Below are positions 28,928 to 36,916 of a DNA stretch of 37,070 nucleotides, in pieces. The first letter of the stretch is position 1, and each line of letters starts with the position of its first letter. The translations under genes and the position numbers were made by a program. The DNA comes from an uncultured Opitutia bacterium (GTDB taxonomy: Bacteria > Verrucomicrobiota > Verrucomicrobiia > Opitutales > Opitutaceae), in the NCBI GenBank assembly GCA_903872505.1, contig CAIQKV010000006.1, positions 1 through 37,070 on the forward strand, written 5' to 3'. The notes beneath the pieces were generated by a model that was not told where the DNA came from, did no database searches, and worked only from the letters and a program-made list of their open reading frames with translations.

Positions 28928-30199
28928 CTATCCCACCATCCGCCTGAAGCCTTCGATCTCCCCGGCCCGCGCCGGATCCCCGGAGAGGTCCGTTATCTCC
29001 AGCGGATCATGCTCGAGGTCAAAAAACATCCACGGCGATCCGTCCGGGTTGAGCACGAGCTTGCGCGCCTTGGTCCGCACCCCGCGCCACACGCGGCCGC
29101 ACTGGTGCGGCAGCGCCACCACCGACGGCATGGAAATCCTGGAAAAGGTAGGGCGGGTCTCCGACCCGCCCTTGCCGGGCCAGGGGAGGTCAGAGACCAC
29201 CCCTGCTTTGTTCTCCGCCAATCCCCGGGTCATCCGCGCCAGATCCACCAGCGACACCGCCGCGTCGTCCCGCCGGGCCGCCACGCCCGGCGCCCGGATC
29301 AACAGCGGCACGCGCACGCTCTCCTCGTGCGGCCAGCCCTTGCGGAACAGCCCGTGCGCCCCGTGCATGTCGCCATGCACGCTGGTGAACACCACGATCG
29401 TGTCCTCGCGCGGCGTCGCCGCGAGCAGGCGGCCGATCGCCCGATCCGTCGCCTCGATGTGCGCGTAGTAGCCCGCGAGTTCCTGGCGGGCCCTCGCCTC
29501 CGCCTCGCCGCCCCGCGGCACATTCGCCGCCAGCACGATCTCGCCCGGCGCCCGCGCCTGCACGCCCGCCGCCGGCGCATCGTACGGCGGATGCGGCGCC
29601 TCCAGGCTGACCAGGCAAAACCACGGCCGTGGGCCCGGCCCGGCGTAGCTCGACGAGCGCAGCGGGGCATTCATCCACCCCGCCGCCCGCTCGCAGAGCA
29701 CGTCGCTCTGGTAACCCTTCACCTGCACCGGCGCGGGCAGCCTGGAGCCGTGCAGCCACGGGTCGTTCAGCAGGAACCCGCTCTCAAAGCCCTCCCACAG
29801 CCCGAACCCGCCGCGCGCGAGGAGCGAGACCACCGTCCGGGCGTGGGCCTCGCCCACCAGCGGCGCCGCCGGGTCGCGTTTCGCCAGGTGCCACTTGCCG
29901 AAAAACGCCGTCGCATAGCCCCGGTCGTTCAGCTGGTGCGCGATGGTCCGCGCCGTCACCGGCAGCGGGTCGAAGTAGTCCTGCACGCCGTTCTCCGGCG
30001 AGGGCACGCCCGTCAGCAGCGCGGCCCGCGCGAACGGCCCGAACGGGTGCGGCGTCACCGCCTGCGTGTAGTTCACGCTCTCCGCCGCCAGCGCGTCGAG
30101 GCACGGCGTCCGCGCATTCGGGTCGTTCGCGTAGCCGGTCGCCGACGCCCGCCACTGGGTCGTCAGGATCCACAAGATATTCGGCGTGCGCGTGCTCAT
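28928..30199 (-). CDS. Sulfatase-fold protein lacking the formylglycine residue (probable pseudo-enzyme)
   Basis: A 423-residue alkaline-phosphatase-superfamily protein with clear sulfatase architecture: PNILWILTTQWRASATGY at the N-terminus, FGKWHLAKRDPAA, and VHGDMHGAHGLFRKGWPHEESVRVPLLIRAPG late. Key residues are missing. The CxPxR motif that carries formylglycine reads GPFAR (G54 in place of Cys/Ser, F56 for Pro). TDD/TDQ near the start reads TTQ, and the DHGD metal motif reads VHGD. GKWH and HGDMxGxHG are kept. It has no signal peptide. A 20-residue stretch near the C-terminus (starting AGVVSDLPW) is encoded by an intergenic-type repeat inserted in frame (29147-29206). It is probably catalytically inactive or uses different chemistry. 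No sulfatase-maturing enzyme lies nearby. Confidence 0.88.
   Translation of the reverse strand: MSTRTPNILWILTTQWRASATGYANDPNARTPCLDALAAESVNYTQAVTPHPFGPFARAALLTGVPSPENGVQDYFDPLPVTARTIAHQLNDRGYATAFFGKWHLAKRDPAAPLVGEAHARTVVSLLARGGFGLWEGFESGFLLNDPWLHGSRLPAPVQVKGYQSDVLCERAAGWMNAPLRSSSYAGPGPRPWFCLVSLEAPHPPYDAPAAGVQARAPGEIVLAANVPRGGEAEARARQELAGYYAHIEATDRAIGRLLAATPREDTIVVFTSVHGDMHGAHGLFRKGWPHEESVRVPLLIRAPGVAARRDDAAVSLVDLARMTRGLAENKAGVVSDLPWPGKGGSETRPTFSRISMPSVVALPHQCGRVWRGVRTKARKLVLNPDGSPWMFFDLEHDPLEITDLSGDPARAGEIEGFRRMVG
29147..29206. repeat. GTAGGG-family palindromic repeat, copy 3, inside a coding sequence
   Basis: GGTAGGGCGGGTCTCCGACC at the left and GGAGGTCAGAGACCACCCCT at the right are the same inverted arms as in the copies at 9734-9828 and 5351-5439. 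The copy lies inside the sulfatase-like gene and is read in frame as about 20 residues on the minus strand, with no stop created. The right end reads CCCTGC rather than CCCTAC. Confidence 0.8.
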
Positions 30200-30279
30200 G
30201 TCCCGGTGTCACCCAACCTTCGATGCTCTTTGCGCCATGACAATCAAAGACGGCGCCTGCACCGGCCCCGGCTGTCCGC

Positions 30280-31671
30280 TCACTGCAACTTCAGCGGCAG
30301 CAGGCGCACCCGCGCGGCCAGGTCGTTGAGCACGGCGGCGGTGTGCTGGGCGCGCACGTCGTCGCCGGTCGTGATGGTCTTGGCGGGCAGGAAATTGTTC
30401 ACGAGGGCGCAGTAGTCGCTGTTGACCATGATGCCGAGCAGCTCGCCGGTCTTGCTCAGCACGAGGTCCCCGCGCGAGGGCGCGAAGTCGCCGAACAGCC
30501 GCTTGAAAAACCGGTTGTCCACGCGCACGTAGCCCGGCTGCGACGCGTCGAGCTTGAAGCCGACCTCGCCGTAGCCCTTGCCGCCGCCGTTCACCAGCAC
30601 CGCCTCGGTAAACTTGAACGGCTCCAGCGCGGTGGGATAAACCTTCACCCCGAGGGCGGCGGCCTGCACCGGATCCACGGGCAGGACCAGCACGCGCGGG
30701 TCGAGCGAAAGGAACTGCAGGGCGGCGGCGCGGCTGCGGTAGGCCGGCGGCTTGGTGAACTCCGCGGTGATCTTCTCCCAGTCGAGGCTGTCCTCGCTGA
30801 GCGGGAACGGCGTGTCGTCCAGGTGCAGCAGCGCGTAGATCTTCGCCCCGTCGGTGACGAGGATCGTGGCCGCCTGCTTCTCCCGGGTGGCCGGGCCGAA
30901 CAGGCCGGACCGGACCGCGGTGAAGAGCGTGGTCACCCGGTTGGCGAGGAAATCGCTGAAGAGCACGTTGGCGTTGATCGGGCGGTTGTCCCGGATCTCC
31001 TTCGTCAGCTCGCCGGACTTCTCGGCCAGCTGGCCGACGCCCTGCGCGAGCTGGGTGGTCGCCGCCTGGGCCTTGAGCCGGTCCGACCGCTCCGCCTCGA
31101 CCTGCGTCTTGAGCGTGTCGGCCGTCTCGCGCAGCAGCCGCTTTTCCTGCTCGGCGACCTGCACCGCGACCGTGAGCCCCTCGATTTTCTGGCGCGCCTC
31201 GGCCTGCGACGCGGCCAGCGCGGCCAGCGCCTGCTTCTGGCGCTCGGCCTCCGTGCGCTTGTCCTCGAGCTCGCGCTGGATCCGCGCGAGCTCCTCCTTG
31301 GTCAGCGTCGCATCCTGCGTGGCGGCGGCAAATTTCTGGCCCAGGTCCGCCGCGGTGCGCTGGGTGGCGCTCAGCGTCGCCGCGAGCTTCGTCTGGTCGG
31401 CTTGCAGCTGGGTGAGGTTCTGCTCGCGCGAGGCCAGCGTGGACTCGGTGGCGGACAGCTTCTGCGTCAGCTGCTCGCGCGTCGTGCGCTCGTCGGCGAG
31501 CGAGAGCTTCATCGTCTCGACCAGGTCCTGGTCCTTGGTGGCGGCGGTGGCGGTCATCTGCGGCACGGGCGGCTGCTTCGCGCGCGCCGGCTCCGCCTTC
31601 TCCCAGCGCGTGAGCGCGAGGAGGTTCAGCAGGAGAAAATCGCAGAGGATGAGGAGCAGGGTCTTGTTCAT
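30280..31671 (-). CDS. Membrane-anchored coiled-coil protein with a protease-fold-like C-terminal domain
   Basis: A 463-residue protein. A single N-terminal hydrophobic helix (residues 4-22, LLLILCDFLLLNLLALTRW) contains an acidic residue, D11. A long, Gln/Ala/Glu-rich coiled coil runs from about 45 to 235. A globular C-terminal domain (about 240-463) follows. Its blocks ATILVTDGAKIYALLHL, DPRVLVLPVD and APSRGDLVLSKTGELLGIMVN resemble the order of strands in a trypsin-like fold, but the GNSGGP active-site motif is absent (inference). It starts in an ATGA overlap with the multi-spanning membrane protein upstream, so the two are made together. A short membrane helix with an embedded Asp followed by a long stalk is also the layout of MotB/TolR/ExbD-type partners. 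No known family is assigned. Confidence 0.75.
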   Translation of the reverse strand: MNKTLLLILCDFLLLNLLALTRWEKAEPARAKQPPVPQMTATAATKDQDLVETMKLSLADERTTREQLTQKLSATESTLASREQNLTQLQADQTKLAATLSATQRTAADLGQKFAAATQDATLTKEELARIQRELEDKRTEAERQKQALAALAASQAEARQKIEGLTVAVQVAEQEKRLLRETADTLKTQVEAERSDRLKAQAATTQLAQGVGQLAEKSGELTKEIRDNRPINANVLFSDFLANRVTTLFTAVRSGLFGPATREKQAATILVTDGAKIYALLHLDDTPFPLSEDSLDWEKITAEFTKPPAYRSRAAALQFLSLDPRVLVLPVDPVQAAALGVKVYPTALEPFKFTEAVLVNGGGKGYGEVGFKLDASQPGYVRVDNRFFKRLFGDFAPSRGDLVLSKTGELLGIMVNSDYCALVNNFLPAKTITTGDDVRAQHTAAVLNDLAARVRLLPLKLQ

Positions 31672-33332
31672 GACGCGAGCTTGACCCCGGTCTGGACCTG
31701 GCTCTCGAGGATGAGCAGGCGCTTGTAGGGGCGGACGTGGCGGATCTTCACCAGCGCGACGCAGGTGATGCCGAAGAGGTTGGAGGAATACGCGGCCAGC
31801 AGGTTGGGCTCGATGATGCCGAGCACCTGCAGCACGAGCGCGGTGGCGGTGCCGCCGATGCCGACGTAGAGGCCGCCGTCAAAGAGGTTCTCCTCGTTTT
31901 CCATCAGCCGCAGCTTGGTCAGCGGGGGCAGCGTGGAGCGGGCGACCTCCGCGATTTTGCGGAGGCAGATGACATACATGGCGATTTGCAGGCAGGCAAA
32001 AAAGCCAATCGAGATGAGGGTGGAGGCGTCCATGGAGGGTGTGGGTTGGTTGGCGGGAGGGGTCGGTGGTTTGGAAGTGGAGACGAGCACCGGCAGGACC
32101 AGCCTGACCCGGTATTCCGACAGCGGTGCCGCCCGGAGCAGGAACGGTTCGGTGACGATGACCAGCACGGTCGAAAAAAGCAGCGCCAGCACCCCGCTTT
32201 TCATGTGGGGCAGCGCGAGCCTCGGGTCCGAGACCGGGCTGACGATCCAGTGGTCGAGTCCCACAAAGACCAGGAACACCCCGAGCAGGTACCCGAGGTA
32301 CTTCACCACGATCATGATGTGCGGGTGGAGCAGCACCAGCGAGGCGGCGGTGCCCAGCCCGGCGCCCGGGCCATGGCTGACCGGCACCTGCCGGAGCATC
32401 AGCTGGTGGACCGCCCCCTGCCCGTTCCCGAGGGCGAGGCGCAGGTCGTCCGCGCCCTGCTTGCCGAACTGGATCAGATACGACGCCACCGGGTCGGCCG
32501 AGCCGGAGAACAGCGCCGCGGCGTAGATCACGGGCAGCTGGTCGGGCGCCACCCGCGCGAGGTGGGCGAACTCGCCGACCGTCTTGGTGTTTTCCGTGGC
32601 GCGGAGCAATTCGCCGAGCTGCGCCCAGTCGAGGCGCTTGCCGAGCGAGAGCAGGTCGAGAAAGAACGGTTCCAGCGCTCCCAGCTCCTTCGCGGCGAGC
32701 GCCGTCTCGGCGAGGCCGCGCAGCTCGCGCTGGAGCGGCGGCGACAGGTGCTCGCCCTGGTAGAGTAGCGCCGCGAGCAGGATGACGGCGTCGAGCGGCT
32801 GGCCGCCGGGCTGGGTCGCGGGGACGAACCGCCCGGTGGCAGTGATCCCGCGGGTGCGAAGCAGCGCCTGCACGCCCAGCGACCGCGAATTGGCCAGGTA
32901 GGCCCGGAGCGTCTCCCGGGCCTTCTCGGTGATGAAAAAGGTCAGCACGGGCGTGCTGGCGGCGCGGCCCTTGTTTTCGCGGAGGTTGAACAGCGGGTCG
33001 AGGAACGGATCCCAGCCGCCCCACGCCACCATCTCCGGCGTGTGCGCGGAGAGGCGGGCCAGTTCGGTCTCCAGGCCGGCGGCCCCCGGGTCGTTGAGCG
33101 AGCGCGCCGCGGCCAGCACCTGCGCGGCGGGGCCGATCTTCTCCGAGTCCACCAGCTGGCGCCCGAACTGCGCCAGCGTGGGCGTGCCGGCGCCGGCCTC
33201 GCGCAGCAGCGCCGGGCTGAGCGCCTTGAGGTTGACCGGCAGCGACCAGGCCGCGAACGCCAGCAGCAGGCCGCCCACCGCCAGCAAGGGGGCGGCGAGG
33301 GGCTTTTTGGCCAGGTCGGAGAACGCGCTCAT
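31668..33332 (-). CDS. Multi-spanning membrane protein, possibly a TolQ/MotA/ExbB-like channel
   Basis: A 554-residue protein. An N-terminal helix (about 12-31) is followed by a roughly 300-residue helical soluble domain rich in Leu/Ala repeats. Five more helices lie near 338-362, 377-397, 437-457, 484-505 and 508-528. The last three, with the segment LRKIAEVARSTLPPLTKLRLMENEE between them and the pair GLYVGIGGTATALVLQVLGI / LLAAYSSNLFGITCVALVKI, recall the GxxGT and small-residue helices of TolQ/ExbB/MotA proteins. That is a pattern-level inference only. The gene overlaps the coiled-coil protein gene by four bases. It is divergent from def, separated by 62 bases. Function is unknown. Confidence 0.75.
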   Translation of the reverse strand: MSAFSDLAKKPLAAPLLAVGGLLLAFAAWSLPVNLKALSPALLREAGAGTPTLAQFGRQLVDSEKIGPAAQVLAAARSLNDPGAAGLETELARLSAHTPEMVAWGGWDPFLDPLFNLRENKGRAASTPVLTFFITEKARETLRAYLANSRSLGVQALLRTRGITATGRFVPATQPGGQPLDAVILLAALLYQGEHLSPPLQRELRGLAETALAAKELGALEPFFLDLLSLGKRLDWAQLGELLRATENTKTVGEFAHLARVAPDQLPVIYAAALFSGSADPVASYLIQFGKQGADDLRLALGNGQGAVHQLMLRQVPVSHGPGAGLGTAASLVLLHPHIMIVVKYLGYLLGVFLVFVGLDHWIVSPVSDPRLALPHMKSGVLALLFSTVLVIVTEPFLLRAAPLSEYRVRLVLPVLVSTSKPPTPPANQPTPSMDASTLISIGFFACLQIAMYVICLRKIAEVARSTLPPLTKLRLMENEENLFDGGLYVGIGGTATALVLQVLGIIEPNLLAAYSSNLFGITCVALVKIRHVRPYKRLLILESQVQTGVKLAS

Positions 33333-33394
33333 GGAACGGGAGTATTGATTTGCGGGCCGCAGATAGCAAACCCACGCTTGGGCCTCACCGACCG

Positions 33395-33964
33395 ATGTCC
33401 CTCCCCATTGTTCACTACAACACGCCCATTTTGCGCAAGAAGGGCGAAAAAATCGCCGTGTTCGACGCGGCGCTGGCCAAGTTCGCCCGCGCCATGGTCG
33501 CCTCGATGCACGCGGCCCAGGGCATCGGGCTCGCCGCCCAGCAGGTCGGCAAGGCCGTCCAGCTCTGCGTCGTGGACCTGCGCGCGGCCGAGGCGGATTT
33601 CGCCTGGGAGCTCGACGGGTCTCGCGTGCCGCTCGACCTCTTCATGCCGATGGCCATCGCCAACCCCCGGATCACGGTCGTGCCGGGGACCGACGAGCTG
33701 ATTTACGAGGAGGGCTGCCTGTCGTTTCCCAAGATCCGCGGCGACGTGGTGCGGCCCGACGCCATCACGGTCGCCTTCCAGGATGAGCACGGGGTGCCGC
33801 ACACCCTGCGCGGCGACGGGCTGCTCTCCCGCTGCATCCAGCACGAGGCCGACCACCTGAACGGGATCCTGTTCATCGACCGCATGGCAAAGAAGGTCCG
33901 CGCCGACCTCGACCCCGCCGTCCGCACGCTGGCGAAGGCGACCCGCGACGCCGCCAAGCCATGA
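33395..33964 (+). CDS. def: Peptide deformylase
   Basis: Removes the formyl group from the N-terminal Met of new proteins. The 189-residue protein has the three signature motifs in order: GIGLAAQQ, EGCLSFP (metal-binding Cys) and QHEADHLNG (metal-binding His pair and catalytic Glu). The insert AAEADFAWELDGSRVPLDLFMPM between motifs 1 and 2 is longer than in E. coli Def. ATG 33395 was selected because MSLPIVHYNTPILRKKG is the normal beginning; the frame opens at 33350. It overlaps the next gene in an ATGA. Confidence 0.96.
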   Translation: MSLPIVHYNTPILRKKGEKIAVFDAALAKFARAMVASMHAAQGIGLAAQQVGKAVQLCVVDLRAAEADFAWELDGSRVPLDLFMPMAIANPRITVVPGTDELIYEEGCLSFPKIRGDVVRPDAITVAFQDEHGVPHTLRGDGLLSRCIQHEADHLNGILFIDRMAKKVRADLDPAVRTLAKATRDAAKP

Positions 33965-34497
33965 GTTCCCCTCGGTCCATTGCCACCCGCACGGGCGACG
34001 ACGGCACCACCAGCCTGCTCTACGGCCAGCGCGTGCCGAAGGACCATCCCCAGATCGAGGCGGTCGGCGTCTTCGACGAGCTTAACGCCACCGTCGGCCT
34101 CGCGAAGGCCGCTTGCCCGGATCCCGCCCGGAAAGCGGAGCTCGAGCAGATCCAGCAGGACCTGGTCGCGCTGATGGGCGAGCTGGCCTGCGCCGAGGCC
34201 GACGCCGCGCGCTACGCCGCGTCGGAATTCCGGAAGATCGGGGAGGCCGAGCTGGCCCGCCTCGACGCCGCCCTCGCCGCGCTCGAGTCCCGGCCCGTCC
34301 GGCTCGACGGCTGGGCCACGCCCGGCGCCAACCCGCACGCCGCCGCCCTCGACCTCGCCCGCACGGCCGCGCGCCGCGCCGAACGCCGGCTGGTCGCGCT
34401 GCCCGCGGCGGGCCGCCGCGTGCGCCCGGTGCTGCTCCAGTTCGTCAACCGCCTCGCGGACCTGCTCTGGCTCCTGGCCCGCGCCGCGGAGCAATAA
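33961..34497 (+). CDS. PduO-type ATP:cob(I)alamin adenosyltransferase
   Basis: Transfers the adenosyl group of ATP to cob(I)alamin to form adenosylcobalamin. The 178-residue helical protein starts with the ATP-binding motif IATRTGDDGTTSLLYGQRVPKDHP and has FDELNATVGLAKA. The conserved C-terminal segment AAALDLARTAARRAERRLVAL and FVNRLADLLWLLARAAE complete the family pattern. It overlaps def by four bases, so the two genes are translationally coupled. The DUF6580-like membrane protein gene follows 50 bases later. No other cobalamin gene or B12 riboswitch is visible. Confidence 0.94.
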   Translation: MSSPRSIATRTGDDGTTSLLYGQRVPKDHPQIEAVGVFDELNATVGLAKAACPDPARKAELEQIQQDLVALMGELACAEADAARYAASEFRKIGEAELARLDAALAALESRPVRLDGWATPGANPHAAALDLARTAARRAERRLVALPAAGRRVRPVLLQFVNRLADLLWLLARAAEQ

Positions 34498-34547
34498 GCC
34501 CCGACGCAGTCTTGCCAACGCGGGTTTTTCGCGCCAATCCTTCGCCC

Positions 34548-35123
34548 ATGATCACCGCCCTCCTCATGATTGTCCTCGCCGCTGGTTACCGCGTGGTCGC
34601 CGCGTCGGAGTCATCGCTCGCCAATTTCGCGCCGCTGATGGCGCTGGCTTTCTGTGGAGGCGTGTATTTCCGCGACCGCCGGCTCTGGCTCGTGCCGTTC
34701 GCCGCGCTGATCCTGTCGGACTACTTCATCAATTCCTACTACGCCACGCAGTACGGCTACCTCTGGACGTACAGCGGCGCGGCCGTCCGCGCGGTCTGCT
34801 TCGGCGTGGCGCTCGGCCTCGGCTGGCTCGTCTCGCGCCGGAAAAACTGGCTCAACCTCTTCTCCGGCGTCCTCGGCGGCGCGGTGTTCTTCTATCTGGT
34901 GACCAACACGCAGTCCTGGTTCACCGACCTCGGCTATGCCAAGAACGCGGCCGGCTGGTGGCAGGCGATGACGGTCGGGCACCCGGCGTTCCCGCCCACC
35001 CTGCTGTTCTTCCGCAATTCCCTCGCGAGCGACTTCTTCTTCACCGCGGCCTTCGTGCTGGTGATGGAATACCGCGCGCTGCGTTTCGCGCAGCCCAGCC
35101 TGCTCAAGCGCTCGGCCGCCTGA
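34548..35123 (+). CDS. DUF6580-like membrane protein (putative transport, ECF S-component-like)
   Basis: A 191-residue protein with about five or six helices: ITALLMIVLAAGYRVVA, NFAPLMALAFCGGVYF, LWLVPFAALILSDYFIN, AVRAVCFGVALGLGWLVS, LFSGVLGGAVFFYLVTN and DFFFTAAFVLVMEYRAL. The motif NFAPLMALAFCGGVYFRD followed by LSDYFIN is what I associate with the family named DUF6580, a putative transport family resembling small S-components of ECF vitamin transporters. Its place next to a cobalamin adenosyltransferase raises corrinoid uptake as a possibility (inference). ATG 34548 was chosen; the longer frame upstream lies inside the adenosyltransferase gene. Confidence 0.82.
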   Translation: MITALLMIVLAAGYRVVAASESSLANFAPLMALAFCGGVYFRDRRLWLVPFAALILSDYFINSYYATQYGYLWTYSGAAVRAVCFGVALGLGWLVSRRKNWLNLFSGVLGGAVFFYLVTNTQSWFTDLGYAKNAAGWWQAMTVGHPAFPPTLLFFRNSLASDFFFTAAFVLVMEYRALRFAQPSLLKRSAA

Positions 35124-35133
35124 GGCTGTTGTC

Positions 35134-35280
35134 GGCCGGGGTCGCTGACCCCGCCGGAGTTAGGTAGGGCGCGTTATCCTTAACGCGCCGCGTCTGATGA
35201 GTAGGCCGACCAATGCACGGCGGATTAGGGATAATCCGCCCTGCCTCGGAGCCGGATAGGCGGGGTCAACAACCCCGCGC
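35134..35280. repeat. Compound nested palindromic repeat (GTAGGG family, copy 4, inside a GGGTC/GACCC element)
   Basis: The outer parts CCGGGGTCGCTGACCCCGCC (about 35137-35156) and GCGGGGTCAACAACCCCGC (about 35260-35278) are each self-palindromic and inverted relative to one another. Between them a GTAGGG element runs from GTAGGGCGCGTTATCCTTAA (35164 on) to GGATAATCCGCCCTGCC (to 35245). The whole fills the gap between the convergent ends of the DUF6580-like and PhoH genes and looks like one repeat inserted into another. Confidence 0.7.
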
Positions 35281-35289
35281 TCCACCCGC

Positions 35290-36822
35290 TCACAGCAGGT
35301 CCGCGGCGAGCTCGGCGAGCTTCGAGCGCTCGCCCTTCATCAGCTTCACGTGCGCCGCCACCGCCTGGCCCTTCATCCGGTTGTGGCAGTAGACGAGGCC
35401 GTTGCTGCGTGAGTCCACGTAGGGGTTGTCGATCTGCGCCGGGTCGCCGATCAGCACGATCTTCGAGCCCTCGGAAATGCGGGTGATGACGGTCTTCACC
35501 TCGTGCGGCGTGAGCTGCTGCGCCTCGTCGAGGATGAAGAAGCGGCGCGCGATGGAGCGGCCGCGGATGAAGGCGAGTGCCTCGATCTCGACCAGGCCGC
35601 TCTTGAGCAGCCGCTCGTAGGGCTTGACCAGCGGGAGACTGTTGTGGCTGCCGTTGTGCGCCGCGGGCGGGGGCGTCATCGCGCCGAAATACCGGTCGTC
35701 GTGCTTCTTGTGCTTCTTCTTGGAGACCTTCTTGGCGGCAAATTGCGGCTCCTTCTGCGGCTTCGAGGGAATCAGCACCTCCAGCGCGTCGTAGTACGGC
35801 TGGAGCCACGGCTTCATCTTCTCTTCCAGCGTGCCGGGGAGGAACCCGATGTCCTTGCCGAGCGCGATCACGGGCCGGGAGATGGACACGCCGTCGTAGC
35901 GCGACTGGTCGTCGTGGGTCTGGTGCAGCGCCCCGGCGATCGAGAGGAGCGTCTTGCCCGTGCCCGCCTTGCCGAAGCAGGTGAGCATGTGGATGCTGTC
36001 GTCGAGCAGCGCATCGAGGAAGAACTGCTGCTCGAGGTTGCGCGCGCGGATCGTGATGCCGCCGGGCGCCTTGACGAAATCGGGGATCTTCAGCCGCCGC
36101 ACGAGCCCGTCGCCGTAATACCGGGCGGGCATCGTCTTGCCCTCGTCGGACCGGAGCAGGAGATATTCGTTGAGGTAGAGGGGCTTGGCGGCTTCGGGGC
36201 CGATGTCGAACTGGCCCTCGGAGCAGAAGCGCTGCAGCTCGTAAAGGTTGACCGGGATGTCGCGGTAGCTGGCCTCCTCGACGGTCTCGGGGACCTTGTC
36301 GTTGAGGTAGTCCTCGGACTCGAGCCCGACGGCGCGGGCCTTCAGCTGCACGTTGACGTCCTTGGTGACGAGGATGGTCGGCGGCGGAAACTGTTCCTGC
36401 ACAAACAACGCCGCGGCGATGATGCGGTTGTCCTTCTTGGCGAGGTCGGGGAGGATCGATCGCAACCGGTCCATGGCGGGGGAACTGCGCCCGCCGTCCA
36501 TGAGGTAAGGGTTGATGATGATGGAGAGCGTGCCGCCGTTGGGCAGCTTCACGCCCTCGTGCATCGAGCGCGAATCAGGCAGCAGCTCCTGCAGGATCCG
36601 GTGGACGCGGCGGGCATTCCGGCCCCGCTCGGTGGACTGCTCACCCTTGATGGCGTCGAGTTCCTCCAGGACCTCCACCGGGATCGCGAGATTGTTGTCC
36701 TCGAATTTGTAAATCGATTGCGGGTCGTGCAGGAGGACGTTCGTGTCGAGTACGAAGGTCTTTATCTTTGCCGCCACCCTGATCCCCGGATTTGGAGCGT
36801 GCGCCCCGCGGTGGTTTTCCAT
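35290..36822 (-). CDS. PIN-domain PhoH family ATPase (PhoH2-type)
   Basis: A 510-residue protein. The N-terminal PIN nuclease domain starts KTFVLDTNVLLHDP (catalytic Asp in LDTN) and contains EVLEELDAIK, RIIAAALFVQEQ and VTKDVNVQLKARAVGL. The C-terminal PhoH ATPase domain (about residue 255 on) has Walker A CFGKAGTGKTLLSIAGAL, SRPVIALGKDIGFLPGTLEEKM and Walker B ARRFFILDEAQQLTPHEVKTVITRI. PIN-PhoH fusions are RNA-unwinding nucleases with toxin-like properties. A Lys-rich insert (KKVSKKKHKKHDD) sits between the ATPase motifs. A GTG at 36777 (giving MAAKIKTFVLDTNVLL) is an equally plausible start, since the 15 extra residues are not conserved-looking. Confidence 0.95.
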   Translation of the reverse strand: MENHRGAHAPNPGIRVAAKIKTFVLDTNVLLHDPQSIYKFEDNNLAIPVEVLEELDAIKGEQSTERGRNARRVHRILQELLPDSRSMHEGVKLPNGGTLSIIINPYLMDGGRSSPAMDRLRSILPDLAKKDNRIIAAALFVQEQFPPPTILVTKDVNVQLKARAVGLESEDYLNDKVPETVEEASYRDIPVNLYELQRFCSEGQFDIGPEAAKPLYLNEYLLLRSDEGKTMPARYYGDGLVRRLKIPDFVKAPGGITIRARNLEQQFFLDALLDDSIHMLTCFGKAGTGKTLLSIAGALHQTHDDQSRYDGVSISRPVIALGKDIGFLPGTLEEKMKPWLQPYYDALEVLIPSKPQKEPQFAAKKVSKKKHKKHDDRYFGAMTPPPAAHNGSHNSLPLVKPYERLLKSGLVEIEALAFIRGRSIARRFFILDEAQQLTPHEVKTVITRISEGSKIVLIGDPAQIDNPYVDSRSNGLVYCHNRMKGQAVAAHVKLMKGERSKLAELAADLL

Positions 36823-36916
36823 CGTGTGGGTATCTTGTGAATAACTGAGCAGGGCACATGCCAGTTGTCGATGACAGAGTTACGCACTTTTGGAAAAGTC
36901 ACGCGGCTGTCACCAT

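Noticed and set aside
33333-33394. Divergent promoter between the membrane pair and def
   Set aside because: A promoter must exist here but no convincing -35/-10 pair or operator could be picked out.
33900-34600. Possible cobalamin riboswitch near the adenosyltransferase gene
   Set aside because: The gene overlaps def by four bases and the 50-base gap after it is too short; no B12-box-like sequence seen.
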